Shown here: piece by piece, positions 8,795-18,084 of the stretch
Numbering within the stretch: position 1 is the first letter of the stretch
Layout of the letters: the number at the start of each line of letters is the position of its first letter
Assembly: GCA_021107685.1 (NCBI GenBank)
Contig: JAIOSH010000483.1
Location: 1-22,957 of the forward strand
Length of the DNA: 22,957 bases
Source: Bacteroidales bacterium
GTDB lineage: Bacteria; Bacteroidota; Bacteroidia; Bacteroidales; SMBSF39
Reading direction: 5' to 3'
Translations under genes and position numbers: made by a program
The notes under the pieces: model-generated
Databases searched by the model: none
What the model was told of the DNA's origin: nothing
Seen by the model: only the letters and a program-made list of their open reading frames with translations

Positions 8795-10894
8795 ATGAAA
8801 ACAAAAACCTTAATCTTAATCATTTCATTAACTCTTTTTTCAATCCAGTTAATAAAAGCAAGAAAAATTGAAATTAATGAAGCAAAAAAAATTGCAATAA
8901 ATGCATTTTTTGAACAAGCCAGCAAAAAAGGGAAAACTAATTTAAGCTCTTTGAATGTTTTAAAAACATATACCTTTAAAAAAAATAATATTGATGTAAT
9001 ATATGTTTTTGATATAAACGATAACGGATTTATCATTTTGTCAGCAGATGACCGGACATTCCCAATAATTGGATATTCATTCGAAAGTAATTTCGCAGAA
9101 AGTAACTATCCTCCTCAGTTTTATTCCTGGTTTCAATCAAGAATTGATGAAGTCTATTTTGCAATTGAAAATAATCTACCCGACAATGATTTTATTTCGA
9201 AAAAATGGAATCATTTGAAAAACCCGGTTCAGACTATTTGGGGCACAATTAAAGAAAAAGGTGTTGAACCACTGGTTAGTTGCACATGGAACCAAGATAA
9301 ATATTACAACGAGTTTTGTCCTTTTGATCCTGACGGACCTGGAGACAGATGTTACGTTGGATGTGGGGCAACCGCCATGGGAGTAATAATGTACTATTGG
9401 AGATATCCTATTCAGGGTGAAGGATCACATTCATATTATTGTGCTCCTTATGATACTTTATCCGCTGATTTTGGCAATACTGTTTACGAATATGACCAAA
9501 TGGTAGAGGATGTTAATCAAAGTAATCATGCAGTAGCCGAATTATCATACCATTGTGCTGTTGCCGTTGATATGACCTTTGGCCCTAACGGTTCAAGTTC
9601 ATGGTCGGATGATTGTTTGTATGCATTTAAAAACTATTTTAAATTTTCCGATAATGCTGCGCTATTATGGAAAAACAGCACATCTAATTGGGCTGGGAAA
9701 CTCAAAGATAATCTTGACCTTGGCATGCCATTATATTATCGGGGGCAAGGCAGTGATGGTGGTCATGCTTTTATTTGTGACGGATACCAGGAACCGGATT
9801 TTTTTCACTTTAATTGGGGATGGAGTGGTTCTAATAATGGTTATTTCTATTTGAATGACTTAACAACGTCGAATGGTAGTTTTACACAATTGCAAGCCGC
9901 TATTTTTGATCTGTATCCTGAAGAGAATTATCCTTATTATTGCTCAGGGCTAAAAACACTTACTTCTACTGAAGGAACTTTTGAAGACGGCAGTGGGCCG
10001 ATAGAGCACTATGAGAATAATGCAAATTGCAGTTGGTTGATCTATCCAAATGATTCGGTAAATTCAATTACGTTGAGCTTCATTGATTTCGAAACAGAAA
10101 CAGATAATGACATTGTTACCGTATATGATGGTGAATCATCTTTTTCTCCTGTTTTAGGAACTTTTTCAGGCAGTGAATTACCTGCAGAAATCACATCTAA
10201 TTCCAATAAATTATTTATAACATTTTTATCCAATGCAGGCGTTACAGCAAAAGGTTGGAAAGCATCCTATACTTCTAATGTTCAAACCTGGTGCTCCGGA
10301 ACAACTGTACTAACTGAACCAACAAGTGTTTTTTCTGATGGAAGCGGATTATTCCCTTATCGCAATGGAACAATTTGTGTTTGGATTATCGAACCTGAAT
10401 GGGCAAATGAAGTAACACTTAACTTTACCTCATTCAATACTGAAGAGAACTATGATATTCTGAAAGTATATGATGGAGTTACACAGGAAATTCTTGCTGA
10501 ATTATCCGGTTCCGAATTACCCGGTCCTGTTACATCTCCAAATGGCAAATTATTCATCACCTTCTCTACAAACTATTGCAATACAGCCGAAGGTTGGGAA
10601 GCATATTACGAAATTGACAACATAAGTATTAAAGAGAATGTTTCTCAAGATGCTATTGAAATATATCCAAATCCTACTAATGGAAAAATGTTCTTGAAAA
10701 TAAATAGCATTCAAACAGTTAAAGCACAAATCAAAATAGTTAACCAGATAGGTAAAGAACTAGTCTTTCAAAATATAAATATTAATAGTGGAGAAGTTAA
10801 TCCTATAAATATTTCAAATCTACTTGCGGGTATTTATTTCGTTGAAATCATTGTTAACGCTAAAAAATATTATAAAAAGTTAGTTATTAATTAA
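8795..10894 (+). CDS. Secreted C10-family (streptopain-like) cysteine peptidase with Spi-type propeptide, two CUB domains and T9SS tail
   Basis: After the signal peptide (ending in IQLIKA, about residue 22), residues about 23-130 form a Spi-type inhibitory propeptide (KIEINEAKKIAINAFF, GFIILSADDRTFPIIGYS). The C10 catalytic domain (about 145-375) shows the nucleophile C190 in YVGCGATAMGVIMYYW, the catalytic H324 in GGHAFICDGY, and NWGWSGSNNGYF after it, the classic streptopain/PrtT/interpain arrangement. Two tandem CUB domains follow, starting at C383 (CSGLKTLTSTEGTFEDGSG) and C500 (CSGTTVLTEPTSVFSDGSG). Each has the YDG-SELPxxxTSxxxKLFITF pattern of calcium-binding CUB folds. A YPNP at 624-627 opens a type A sorting domain ending in KKLVIN. 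The zymogen would be exported by T9SS, activated by propeptide removal, and targeted to protein or glycan by the CUBs. The ABC ATPase gene begins 21 nt downstream. Confidence 0.94.
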   Translation: MKTKTLILIISLTLFSIQLIKARKIEINEAKKIAINAFFEQASKKGKTNLSSLNVLKTYTFKKNNIDVIYVFDINDNGFIILSADDRTFPIIGYSFESNFAESNYPPQFYSWFQSRIDEVYFAIENNLPDNDFISKKWNHLKNPVQTIWGTIKEKGVEPLVSCTWNQDKYYNEFCPFDPDGPGDRCYVGCGATAMGVIMYYWRYPIQGEGSHSYYCAPYDTLSADFGNTVYEYDQMVEDVNQSNHAVAELSYHCAVAVDMTFGPNGSSSWSDDCLYAFKNYFKFSDNAALLWKNSTSNWAGKLKDNLDLGMPLYYRGQGSDGGHAFICDGYQEPDFFHFNWGWSGSNNGYFYLNDLTTSNGSFTQLQAAIFDLYPEENYPYYCSGLKTLTSTEGTFEDGSGPIEHYENNANCSWLIYPNDSVNSITLSFIDFETETDNDIVTVYDGESSFSPVLGTFSGSELPAEITSNSNKLFITFLSNAGVTAKGWKASYTSNVQTWCSGTTVLTEPTSVFSDGSGLFPYRNGTICVWIIEPEWANEVTLNFTSFNTEENYDILKVYDGVTQEILAELSGSELPGPVTSPNGKLFITFSTNYCNTAEGWEAYYEIDNISIKENVSQDAIEIYPNPTNGKMFLKINSIQTVKAQIKIVNQIGKELVFQNININSGEVNPINISNLLAGIYFVEIIVNAKKYYKKLVIN

Positions 10895-10915
10895 CATACA
10901 CAAATAACATAAATC

Positions 10916-11602
10916 ATGATTAAAACAGTAAAACTTATAAAAATTTTCAGAACAGATGAAGTTGAAACTACAGCATTAAATGAAGTTTCATTTGAAGTCA
11001 ACAAAGGTGAATTTATTGCAATTATGGGACCTTCCGGATGCGGAAAGTCAACATTATTAAATATACTTGGATTGCTTGATAATCCATCCGAAGGTGAATA
11101 TTATTTTCTTGATAACGAAGTGTCGAAATTTTCTGAAAAACAAAGAGCAAGATTAAGAAAACAAAATATTGGATTTGTGTTCCAGAATTTTAACCTGATT
11201 GATGAACTCACAGTTTTTGAAAATGTGGAATTACCATTGATTTACCTCGGCATGCATGCAAAAGACCGGAAAGCAAGGGTAGGGGAAGTTTTAGAGCAAA
11301 TGCAAATGAGCCACAGGAAAAAACATTTTCCATTGCAGTTATCTGGTGGCCAGCAACAAAGGATTGCAGTATCAAGGGCGGTTATTGCAAAACCATCATT
11401 AATACTAGCAGATGAACCAACCGGTAACCTTGATTCTGTACATGGCGAAGAAGTAATGAACCTGCTTGTTGATCTTAATCAAAACGGTACTACAATTATT
11501 ATTGTAACGCACTCCCAAAGAGATGCCGATTACAGCCAGCGGATTGTACGATTATTTGACGGACAAATTGTTACCGAAAATATCAGGCAAAATATTTTGT
11601 AA
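10916..11602 (+). CDS. ABC transporter ATP-binding protein, LolD/MacB family
   Basis: The length of 228 residues is standard for a stand-alone LolD/MacB-type ATPase. All motifs are intact: Walker A GPSGCGKST (38-46), Q-loop Gln at 90 in VFQNFNLI, ABC signature LSGGQQQR (142-149), Walker B LILADE with catalytic E167, D-loop NLDS, and switch His199 in IIIVTHS. PLQLSGGQQQRIAVSRA and the short loops around it fit the family that pairs with FtsX-type permeases. It should energise one or more of the three permeases in the window, the nearest being at 11680, 77 nt downstream. It starts 21 nt after the C10 peptidase stop, so some read-through between the two is plausible. No other ATPase gene is present here. 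The substrate cannot be deduced. Confidence 0.97.
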   Translation: MIKTVKLIKIFRTDEVETTALNEVSFEVNKGEFIAIMGPSGCGKSTLLNILGLLDNPSEGEYYFLDNEVSKFSEKQRARLRKQNIGFVFQNFNLIDELTVFENVELPLIYLGMHAKDRKARVGEVLEQMQMSHRKKHFPLQLSGGQQQRIAVSRAVIAKPSLILADEPTGNLDSVHGEEVMNLLVDLNQNGTTIIIVTHSQRDADYSQRIVRLFDGQIVTENIRQNIL

Positions 11603-11679
11603 GATGATTTAGATTATAAAATTACCAACCTTTCACAATATTAAATAATTTTCTAAAATCTTAAATCTAATTCACAATC

Positions 11680-14031
11680 ATGTTTAAAAATTACTTATTC
11701 ACCGCAGTAAGAAATATTCTAAGAAACAAAACATTCTCATTAGTTAATATTCTGGGGCTTGCAACAGGTATTGCCACGGCCATTATCATCTTTTTGTGGA
11801 TCCAATACGAAACCGGATATAGTAAATCCTTTGCTAAACACAAAGTACTACACCTTGCCTACCTCGAATATAATTATCCCACAGGTAACAAATATTCAGG
11901 TGTCACATCCACTGCATTGGGACCGGCTTTGAAAAGGCAATATCCTGAAATCATAGATTTTGCCAGAACAACCTCAAGGCAATGGGTGATAGGGACCGAA
12001 TCAAAACGATTCCAATCAATCGGCACTCCGGTTGATCCTTCCTTTTTCAATATGTTTTCAATGGAGTTTATTTTGGGAGACCCTCAACAATTATTTAAGG
12101 ATGTTAATGAGATAGTTTTGTCGGAAAGCCTTGCAAAAAAAATATTCGGAAATGAAAACCCGATAAATAAACTAATAACAATTGAAGATTGGTACGAAGC
12201 AAAGGTTACAGGGGTTTACAAAGATTTACCGGAAAATACTCATTTCTATTCCCTTTATGATTTTTTTGTGCCTTTTGAAATTATAAATAAAATTTATGGA
12301 TGGGGTTTAGAAAGTTGGGACTTACGTAACTATAAAACTTTTATACAATTAAATTCAGGAAAAATATCTGCTTCAAAACTTCAGGAAAAAATTGGTGGAA
12401 TTGTCCGGAAACATCAGTATAAGTCAAATGCTGTCGTAAAAATAATGCCCATTACAAAAATTCATCTGCAAAATCTGGAGGGTGGGGGACTGATCAATTA
12501 CATCTACATCATGGCTGTAGTTGCCGTATTTATTCTTCTTATTGCCTTTATTAATTATATCAATCTCTCAACTGCAAGTTCGGCCACCCGTTCAAAAGAG
12601 ATCGGTATGAGGAAAGTAATCGGAGCCGACAGAAAGAAACTGATCATCCAGTTTTTGAGTGAGTCAATATTTCTGTCTTTTATTGCTGTACTTTTTGCTA
12701 TTGCCCTTGTAAAACTAAGCCTCCCGTATATCAATGATGTACTTGATATTAAGATCAAGTTTACCTTTTCAGCACAAACCATTGCCGGCCTTATTGGATT
12801 TGGAATTATAACAGGAATTGTTGCCGGGGTTTATCCGGCATTAATACTATCAAAATTTAATTCAATCCTTGCTTTGAAAGGAGCCTTAAAATCCAAAGCA
12901 GGGCATCTTGTTTTCAGAAGGGTTTTAGTGGTTTTTCAGTTCTTTTTATCAATAATAGTCATCATCGGAACAATAACCATAAACAGGCAAATTAAATATA
13001 TATTAAATAAGGATCTTGGTTATCATAAAGAAAATATAATTTGTATGGATCTGTCGAGCAGTATTGCTCAAAATTACCGGACAATAGTAGCCGAACTGCT
13101 TGCCAGTCCTTATATTCTAAACGTTTGCCCTTCAAACACCACACTTGACTCATGGGAGTCCTCAATGAGTGCAAATGCCATAAGCTGGTCGGGTCAGGAC
13201 CCGGGACAAATTATCCCGGTTATAGGGATATTGGGTGTTGGTTTTGATTTTAGGAATATGTATGAATTAACAATGGTTGAAGGAAGGTTTTTTTCCAGGG
13301 AATTTCAGACAGATATTGGGGAAGCCTGTGTCGTTAATGAGACGGCTGTCAGGGATATGGGGTTTATAGATCCAATTGGTAAAACAATAAAAGTTGGGGA
13401 TATGGAAAGGAAGATTATTGGGGTTGTAAAAAATTTCCATTTTACTTCGCTTCACGAGAGAATAGAACCGCTTTGTATTATGCTTGGTTGGGCAATTGAT
13501 AATTTCAGTATGAGGATTGACAAGGAACATACGGCAGAAGCCATTGATTTTACAGAAACTGTATTAAAAGAAATAATCCCTTCCGAACCATTTGAGTATA
13601 AATTTCTGGAGCAAAATGTGAGGGGATTATACAGAAACGAAGAAAGAATAAAAACGATTATGCAGTTCAGTTCCGGTTTAGCTATATTTATTTCGTGCAT
13701 GGGCTTATTCGGCCTTGTTTTATTTGTTGTTGAGCGACGGACTAAAGAGATAGGAATAAGAAAAGTGCATGGAGCATCAATTTATCAGATTATTAATTTA
13801 TTAGTAATAGATTTTGTAAAATGGGTTTTTATAGCATCAGTTTTAGCAATTCCTGTTAGTTATTATTTATCCGACAATTGGTTAAACAGTTTTGCCTACA
13901 GGATAAATTTATCCTGGTGGTTTTTTGCGTTTGCCGCTCTTTTAGTTATAGCTTTAACTGTTATAACCGTTAGTTTCCAATCAATAAGTGTAGCTCTTAA
14001 AAAACCTGTTAATACTTTAAAATATGAATAA
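11680..14031 (+). CDS. FtsX/MacB-type ABC transporter permease, duplicated (two-repeat) form
   Basis: This 783-residue inner-membrane protein has two FtsX modules in tandem, the usual Bacteroidota size. The first has an N-terminal helix (residues about 21-41, LVNILGLATGIATAIIIFLW), a MacB-type periplasmic domain to about 270, then three helices (IYIMAVVAVFILLIAFINYI, FLSFIAVLFAIALV, GFGIITGIVAGVYPALIL). The coupling motif GMRKVIGAD is at 309. The second module repeats this with FQFFLSIIVIIGTITI, another periplasmic domain, and three last helices with GIRKVHGAS at about 692. The His where most relatives have Leu in the second motif is minor. It lies 77 nt after the only ATPase gene and 17 nt before a secreted propeller gene. 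The C-terminal half is paralogous to the permease at the window's left edge. Predicted role: membrane half of a MacB/Lol-like ABC machine. Confidence 0.95.
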   Translation: MFKNYLFTAVRNILRNKTFSLVNILGLATGIATAIIIFLWIQYETGYSKSFAKHKVLHLAYLEYNYPTGNKYSGVTSTALGPALKRQYPEIIDFARTTSRQWVIGTESKRFQSIGTPVDPSFFNMFSMEFILGDPQQLFKDVNEIVLSESLAKKIFGNENPINKLITIEDWYEAKVTGVYKDLPENTHFYSLYDFFVPFEIINKIYGWGLESWDLRNYKTFIQLNSGKISASKLQEKIGGIVRKHQYKSNAVVKIMPITKIHLQNLEGGGLINYIYIMAVVAVFILLIAFINYINLSTASSATRSKEIGMRKVIGADRKKLIIQFLSESIFLSFIAVLFAIALVKLSLPYINDVLDIKIKFTFSAQTIAGLIGFGIITGIVAGVYPALILSKFNSILALKGALKSKAGHLVFRRVLVVFQFFLSIIVIIGTITINRQIKYILNKDLGYHKENIICMDLSSSIAQNYRTIVAELLASPYILNVCPSNTTLDSWESSMSANAISWSGQDPGQIIPVIGILGVGFDFRNMYELTMVEGRFFSREFQTDIGEACVVNETAVRDMGFIDPIGKTIKVGDMERKIIGVVKNFHFTSLHERIEPLCIMLGWAIDNFSMRIDKEHTAEAIDFTETVLKEIIPSEPFEYKFLEQNVRGLYRNEERIKTIMQFSSGLAIFISCMGLFGLVLFVVERRTKEIGIRKVHGASIYQIINLLVIDFVKWVFIASVLAIPVSYYLSDNWLNSFAYRINLSWWFFAFAALLVIALTVITVSFQSISVALKKPVNTLKYE

Positions 14032-14048
14032 TTTAAAATTAAGAAAAA

Positions 14049-15944
14049 ATGAACACAATAAAATTGAATTTCACAAGCATAAACCAAATCACTTATATCT
14101 TGTCTATTTTACTAATTCCCATCTGTGTTCATGCACAAAATGACATCATACCTTTCAACTCTGACAACTGGCAAATATTTAGCGGAAAGCTTGAAGAACA
14201 TCTCGGACGGCAAAGTTTATCCGGTTCGGCTATGTTAAAAGATGTTGAATTTGAAGATGGTATCATCGAATTTGATATTGCCGTAACCGGGCAACGGTCA
14301 TATCCCGGAATAAGATTTCGTGCTCAATCCCGGGCAAATGCCGAAAATATTTACATCCGTCCGCACATTATTGGCGTATCTCAGGATGCCCTTCAATATA
14401 CGCCCATATTTAATAATGAAGCCTGTTGGCAGTTATATAATGGCGATGGATTTACTACCGGAATTGATATGCCGGAAAATGAATGGGTTCATGTAAAAAT
14501 TGAAGTTTCAGGTTCGCAGGCAAGAGTTTATATTGGCAATACTAAAAATCCCACACTGAAAATTGAATATTTAAAGCACGGTAAAAGCAAAGGGGGAATT
14601 GCTTTGATTTCTCCTGCGAATGGCTCGGCACATTTTTCTAATTTCAAAATCAATAGTACAGCAAAATTAAATTTTAATCCACCATTAAAAGAAGAAACTC
14701 CTCCCGGAATGATCACCGATTGGGAGATTTCTCAGCCATTCAAATACAGTAAAATAGATTTGGAAAAAAACCCTATTCAACAAGGCTTAACAGATATTAA
14801 ATGGCAGAAGGTTAATTGTGAAGAATCAGGACTGGTAAATATTTCCCGTAATATTCAGCGTCGTGGCAGAGAACCGGATTTTATTTTTGCAAGAACCTTT
14901 TTAGAATCTGATAAAACGGAAATCAAAGAACTTAAATTTGGTTATAGCGATTACATAGTAATATTTCTAAATGGAGAACTTCTTTTTTCCGGCAGCAGCC
15001 CTTATCAAGGCCGGGGGACTGCGTTTCTCGGTATCATTGGTTTATATGACGCAGTTATGCTTCCGTTGAAGAAAGGGCAAAATGAATTACTGTTAATTGT
15101 GGGGGAAACCTTCGGCGGCTGGGGATTTATGTGTCAGGATGGCAAAGCCGTTTATCAAGATAGAAATCTTAAAAAACTTTGGGAAACTGAAAGAGTATTT
15201 ACCACATCCGAATCCGTACTCTACGATCCTAAAAGAGAAGTTCTTTATGTAACCAATTTTGATCAATTCAATATGGGCAATCCGCGAGCGCAGCAATTTA
15301 TTTCAAAAGTATCATTAGACGGCGAGATTGAAGATTTGAAGTGGGTTGATAGCTTGAATAATCCTCTCGGGATTACAATTCACAATGACAGGTTGTTTGT
15401 TACTGAAAGAAAAGCAATTGCAGAAATTGATTTGGATAAAGGTGAGGTAATTAAACGATATCCTATTCCCGGATCTGTATTTTTAAATGACATTGCAATT
15501 GATGATTCAGGGAAGATTTATATTACCGATTCAAGGAAAAATGTTATCTGGCGATATTCGGATGGAGCCGCTGAAGAATGGCTTACCGGAGATGAAGTTA
15601 TTGATCCTAATGTGCTCTATGTTCAAGGCGATATATTATTCTTTGGAAACAGCGGAGACCAAAGTCTTAAGTCAGTTAATCTATTAGATAAATCAATTAA
15701 AACCATCGCCAAATTTGAAACAGGGTTTATTGACGGATTTAGAATTGATAACAACGGAAATTATTTAGTATCACTTTGGAGAGGAAAGTTATTTCGTGTA
15801 ACGCCACAAGGAGAAGTAACTAAAATACTTGATACGACAACGCCTGGATATTATAGTGCCGATTTTGAATATATAAAAGAGAAGAAGATGCTGATAATTC
15901 CTACGTTTTTTGGCAATACTTTGACTGCTTATGGGATAAAATAA
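14049..15944 (+). CDS. Secreted three-domain protein: LamG-like jelly roll, galactose-binding-like domain, SMP-30/NHL-like six-bladed propeller
   Basis: The protein is 631 residues, starting 17 nt after the permease stop behind an A-rich leader. A signal peptide ends in IPICVHAQ (about residue 30). Residues about 32-205 look like a concanavalin-type jelly roll of the LamG/DUF1080 kind (NSDNWQIFSGKLEEHLGRQS, WVHVKIEVSGSQARVYIG, ending in SAHFSNFKI). Residues about 215-370 resemble a galactose-binding-like beta sandwich (FARTFLE, KKGQNELLLIVGETFGGWGF). Residues about 373-631 are an SMP-30/gluconolactonase/NHL-like propeller (LYDPKREVLYVTNF, NPLGITIHNDRLFVTE, LNDIAIDDSGKIYITDS). There is no T9SS tail; it ends at FGNTLTAYGIK, so it is likely periplasmic or outer-membrane associated and could partner the adjacent permease. 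The last about 105 residues have a degraded second copy at 18198-18517. Enzymatic activity is not evident. Confidence 0.85.
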   Translation: MNTIKLNFTSINQITYILSILLIPICVHAQNDIIPFNSDNWQIFSGKLEEHLGRQSLSGSAMLKDVEFEDGIIEFDIAVTGQRSYPGIRFRAQSRANAENIYIRPHIIGVSQDALQYTPIFNNEACWQLYNGDGFTTGIDMPENEWVHVKIEVSGSQARVYIGNTKNPTLKIEYLKHGKSKGGIALISPANGSAHFSNFKINSTAKLNFNPPLKEETPPGMITDWEISQPFKYSKIDLEKNPIQQGLTDIKWQKVNCEESGLVNISRNIQRRGREPDFIFARTFLESDKTEIKELKFGYSDYIVIFLNGELLFSGSSPYQGRGTAFLGIIGLYDAVMLPLKKGQNELLLIVGETFGGWGFMCQDGKAVYQDRNLKKLWETERVFTTSESVLYDPKREVLYVTNFDQFNMGNPRAQQFISKVSLDGEIEDLKWVDSLNNPLGITIHNDRLFVTERKAIAEIDLDKGEVIKRYPIPGSVFLNDIAIDDSGKIYITDSRKNVIWRYSDGAAEEWLTGDEVIDPNVLYVQGDILFFGNSGDQSLKSVNLLDKSIKTIAKFETGFIDGFRIDNNGNYLVSLWRGKLFRVTPQGEVTKILDTTTPGYYSADFEYIKEKKMLIIPTFFGNTLTAYGIK

Positions 15945-15966
15945 GATCATTAAAAATTCATTCATA

Positions 15967-16074
15967 ATGATAAAGATGATGGTTTCAATAAATATTAAAC
16001 CCAAATTAATCCGGGAAGAAATATTGATCAATGATGATTTATTTGAACCATTGCAGATGAATGCAACCATTTGA
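15967..16074 (+). CDS. Possible small ORF of 35 codons (unrecognised)
   Basis: A 35-codon ATG-to-TGA frame (MIKMMVSINIKPKLIREEIL and 15 more residues) lies alone in the 238-nt gap between the propeller and S41 peptidase genes. It is polar with no membrane segment, and I recognise no family. No ribosome-binding site is evident. It overlaps a small AT-rich imperfect hairpin (15981-16001). The rest of the gap shows nothing but an AT-rich leader before 16183. It could be chance or the fragment of a lost gene. Confidence 0.15.
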   Translation: MIKMMVSINIKPKLIREEILINDDLFEPLQMNATI

Positions 16075-16182
16075 ATTTAATTAGGGCAGTTTTTTAAATT
16101 ATAGTAGTACTAAGCATTCATCTAAAGAAAACATTTATAGAATTATACAACAAATATAATTTTCATCTTAAACATACAATTT

Positions 16183-18084
16183 ATGAAATCCAACAAAAAG
16201 CTTTATTTAATCTCAACAATTATATTACTATTTTTTAGTTGTTTTGCACAGGTTCCCGACAGCATTTACTACAATAGATTATTTTATGTTTGCAAAGCCT
16301 GGGGGCATGTAAAATACTATCATACAGAAATTGCTAATGGAAGTGTAAATTGGGATGATGCACTAATAAATACCTTATGTGGAATTAAAAACGCTCCAGA
16401 TAATATTTCGTTTAATGATTCACTGCTTACAATGTTAAGCCTTGCTGGCTCCATGGGTGTAAGTCCTGATCCATTGCCTAGTATTCCTGACAGCTTAAAC
16501 AATAATAATGATTATTCATGGATACAAAATCCCATTTTTTCAGACACAGCAAGAACCTTTCTTGACACTATTAGAGCCAGATTTAGGCCACAAAACAATG
16601 TTTATGTTGACGAAGCCTATCCTGGAGGAAACCCCATCTTCGATAACGATGACCTGTATACATCAGGTCAAAACTTTCCTACAGAGGAAAAAAGGATTTT
16701 AGCGCTGTTCAGGTATTGGAATATTATACATTATTTCTATCCTTATAAATATATAATGGACCAAAACTGGGACACAACACTGGTTGAATTTATACCCCAG
16801 GTTATTGAGTCTTATGATGCTTTATCATACCATCTGGCCTTTAAAAAATTAACAACAAGAATAAATGATTCACATGCCTTTTTTTATAGCCCTACTTACT
16901 GGAACTGGCTTGGTAACGGATACACTCCATTCCTTGCAAGATTTATTGAAAATGAAATGGTAATAACTAAAGTATTGCCTCAAATCGTCGAAGTTGATGT
17001 TGGTGATATTTTAAAAGAAATTGATGGGCAGAATATTTATGAATTAAGGGATAGTTTAAGAGAATTTGCTCATGGTTCAAATAATGAATTTATTGAAAAA
17101 GAAATAAATGAAATAATATTAAAAGGAAGCAACGGAAGTTTTTCAATAACAGTAGATAACGGAACTAATATTCATTCAGAAACCTTATACAGGAATAATT
17201 CAAACTATAATCAACTACAAACAAACACTAACCCGGTTTGGAAAGATACTATAATAAATGGTACTTGCAGTTTTGGAGTTGTTGATATGGGTAAGCTTGA
17301 GATTGCTGATATTAGCAGTATGTTTAGTGATTTATGGGACACTGATGCTATTATTTTTGATCTAAGAAATATTCCGAATAATACACTTTGGTATATTGTT
17401 GATTATTTATACGAGTCATCTATTCATATAGCTAACTTTACAGTTCCCGATATCACTTATCCGGGAAGATTATATTGGAAAGAAACTAATATAGGTACAG
17501 GAACTACAAATCCATATACCGGACACATTATAATTTTGTTTGATGAAAGAACCCAAAGTCAGGCAGAATATACATGTATGGGATTGGAACAGTTTCCTGA
17601 TGCAATAAAGATTGGAAGTACAACTGCTGCATCAGATGGAAATATTGCGGCAATTTATTTGCCGGGGAATATAGATGCATTTGCTACTTTTTTAGGTACA
17701 TATTACCCTGATTATACCCCAACCCAAAGAATAGGAATAATTCCTGATTTTGAAGTTTATCCAACAATTTTAGGAATCAGGTCAAATCATGACGAAGTGA
17801 TGGAATTTGCATTAAACTGCAATTTAGTTGATATTATGGAAGCTAAAAATACTGGAAAGATAAAACTATATCCAAATCCTGCAACAGATGCAATTAGTTA
17901 TACCTTAACAAATAAAAATCCCTTTCTAATAGAAGTATATAATTTGCAGGGTCAAAAATTGAAAACAATAAATGTTAGTTCAGCTTCAGGAATAATTGAT
18001 ATTTCAGAATTAAAAAGCGGTATTTATGCTATTCGAATTTACAATGTGATGAGTACAGAGGTTGAATTAATAATAAAGGAATAA
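16183..18084 (+). CDS. Secreted S41-family (tricorn/CTP-like) serine peptidase with T9SS sorting domain
   Basis: The 633-residue protein begins with a signal peptide (MKSNKKLYLISTIILLFFSC, cleavage near FAQ). The N-terminal region has LFRYWNIIHYFYPYKY, typical of Bacteroidota S41 proteins, and INDSHAF with H231, the usual position of the S41 histidine. A PDZ-like segment follows (about 255-340, VEVDVGDILKEIDGQNIYEL). The S41 core shows VDMGKLEI, DAIIFDLRN and TQSQAEYT with the predicted nucleophile S459, then GSTTAASDGN and GIIPDFEVYPT. The Lys found about 25 residues after Ser in CtpA-type enzymes is replaced here (ASDGN), so a tricorn-like Ser/His mechanism is more likely than a Ser/Lys dyad. 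The tail (LYPNPATDAISYT, YNLQGQKLKT, GIYAIRI) is a type A sorting domain of about 75 residues. It stands alone, 238 nt after the propeller gene and upstream of the decayed propeller copy. Confidence 0.9.
   Translation: MKSNKKLYLISTIILLFFSCFAQVPDSIYYNRLFYVCKAWGHVKYYHTEIANGSVNWDDALINTLCGIKNAPDNISFNDSLLTMLSLAGSMGVSPDPLPSIPDSLNNNNDYSWIQNPIFSDTARTFLDTIRARFRPQNNVYVDEAYPGGNPIFDNDDLYTSGQNFPTEEKRILALFRYWNIIHYFYPYKYIMDQNWDTTLVEFIPQVIESYDALSYHLAFKKLTTRINDSHAFFYSPTYWNWLGNGYTPFLARFIENEMVITKVLPQIVEVDVGDILKEIDGQNIYELRDSLREFAHGSNNEFIEKEINEIILKGSNGSFSITVDNGTNIHSETLYRNNSNYNQLQTNTNPVWKDTIINGTCSFGVVDMGKLEIADISSMFSDLWDTDAIIFDLRNIPNNTLWYIVDYLYESSIHIANFTVPDITYPGRLYWKETNIGTGTTNPYTGHIIILFDERTQSQAEYTCMGLEQFPDAIKIGSTTAASDGNIAAIYLPGNIDAFATFLGTYYPDYTPTQRIGIIPDFEVYPTILGIRSNHDEVMEFALNCNLVDIMEAKNTGKIKLYPNPATDAISYTLTNKNPFLIEVYNLQGQKLKTINVSSASGIIDISELKSGIYAIRIYNVMSTEVELIIKE

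Noticed and set aside
12555..13700. Several minus-strand frames of 60-87 codons
   Set aside because: They are antisense shadows of the permease gene with no family resemblance or start context.
15981..16001. Small hairpin (GGTTT/AAACC with an AT-rich extension) after the 14049 gene
   Set aside because: Mostly A/T pairs with a bulge and no T-run; too weak to call a terminator.
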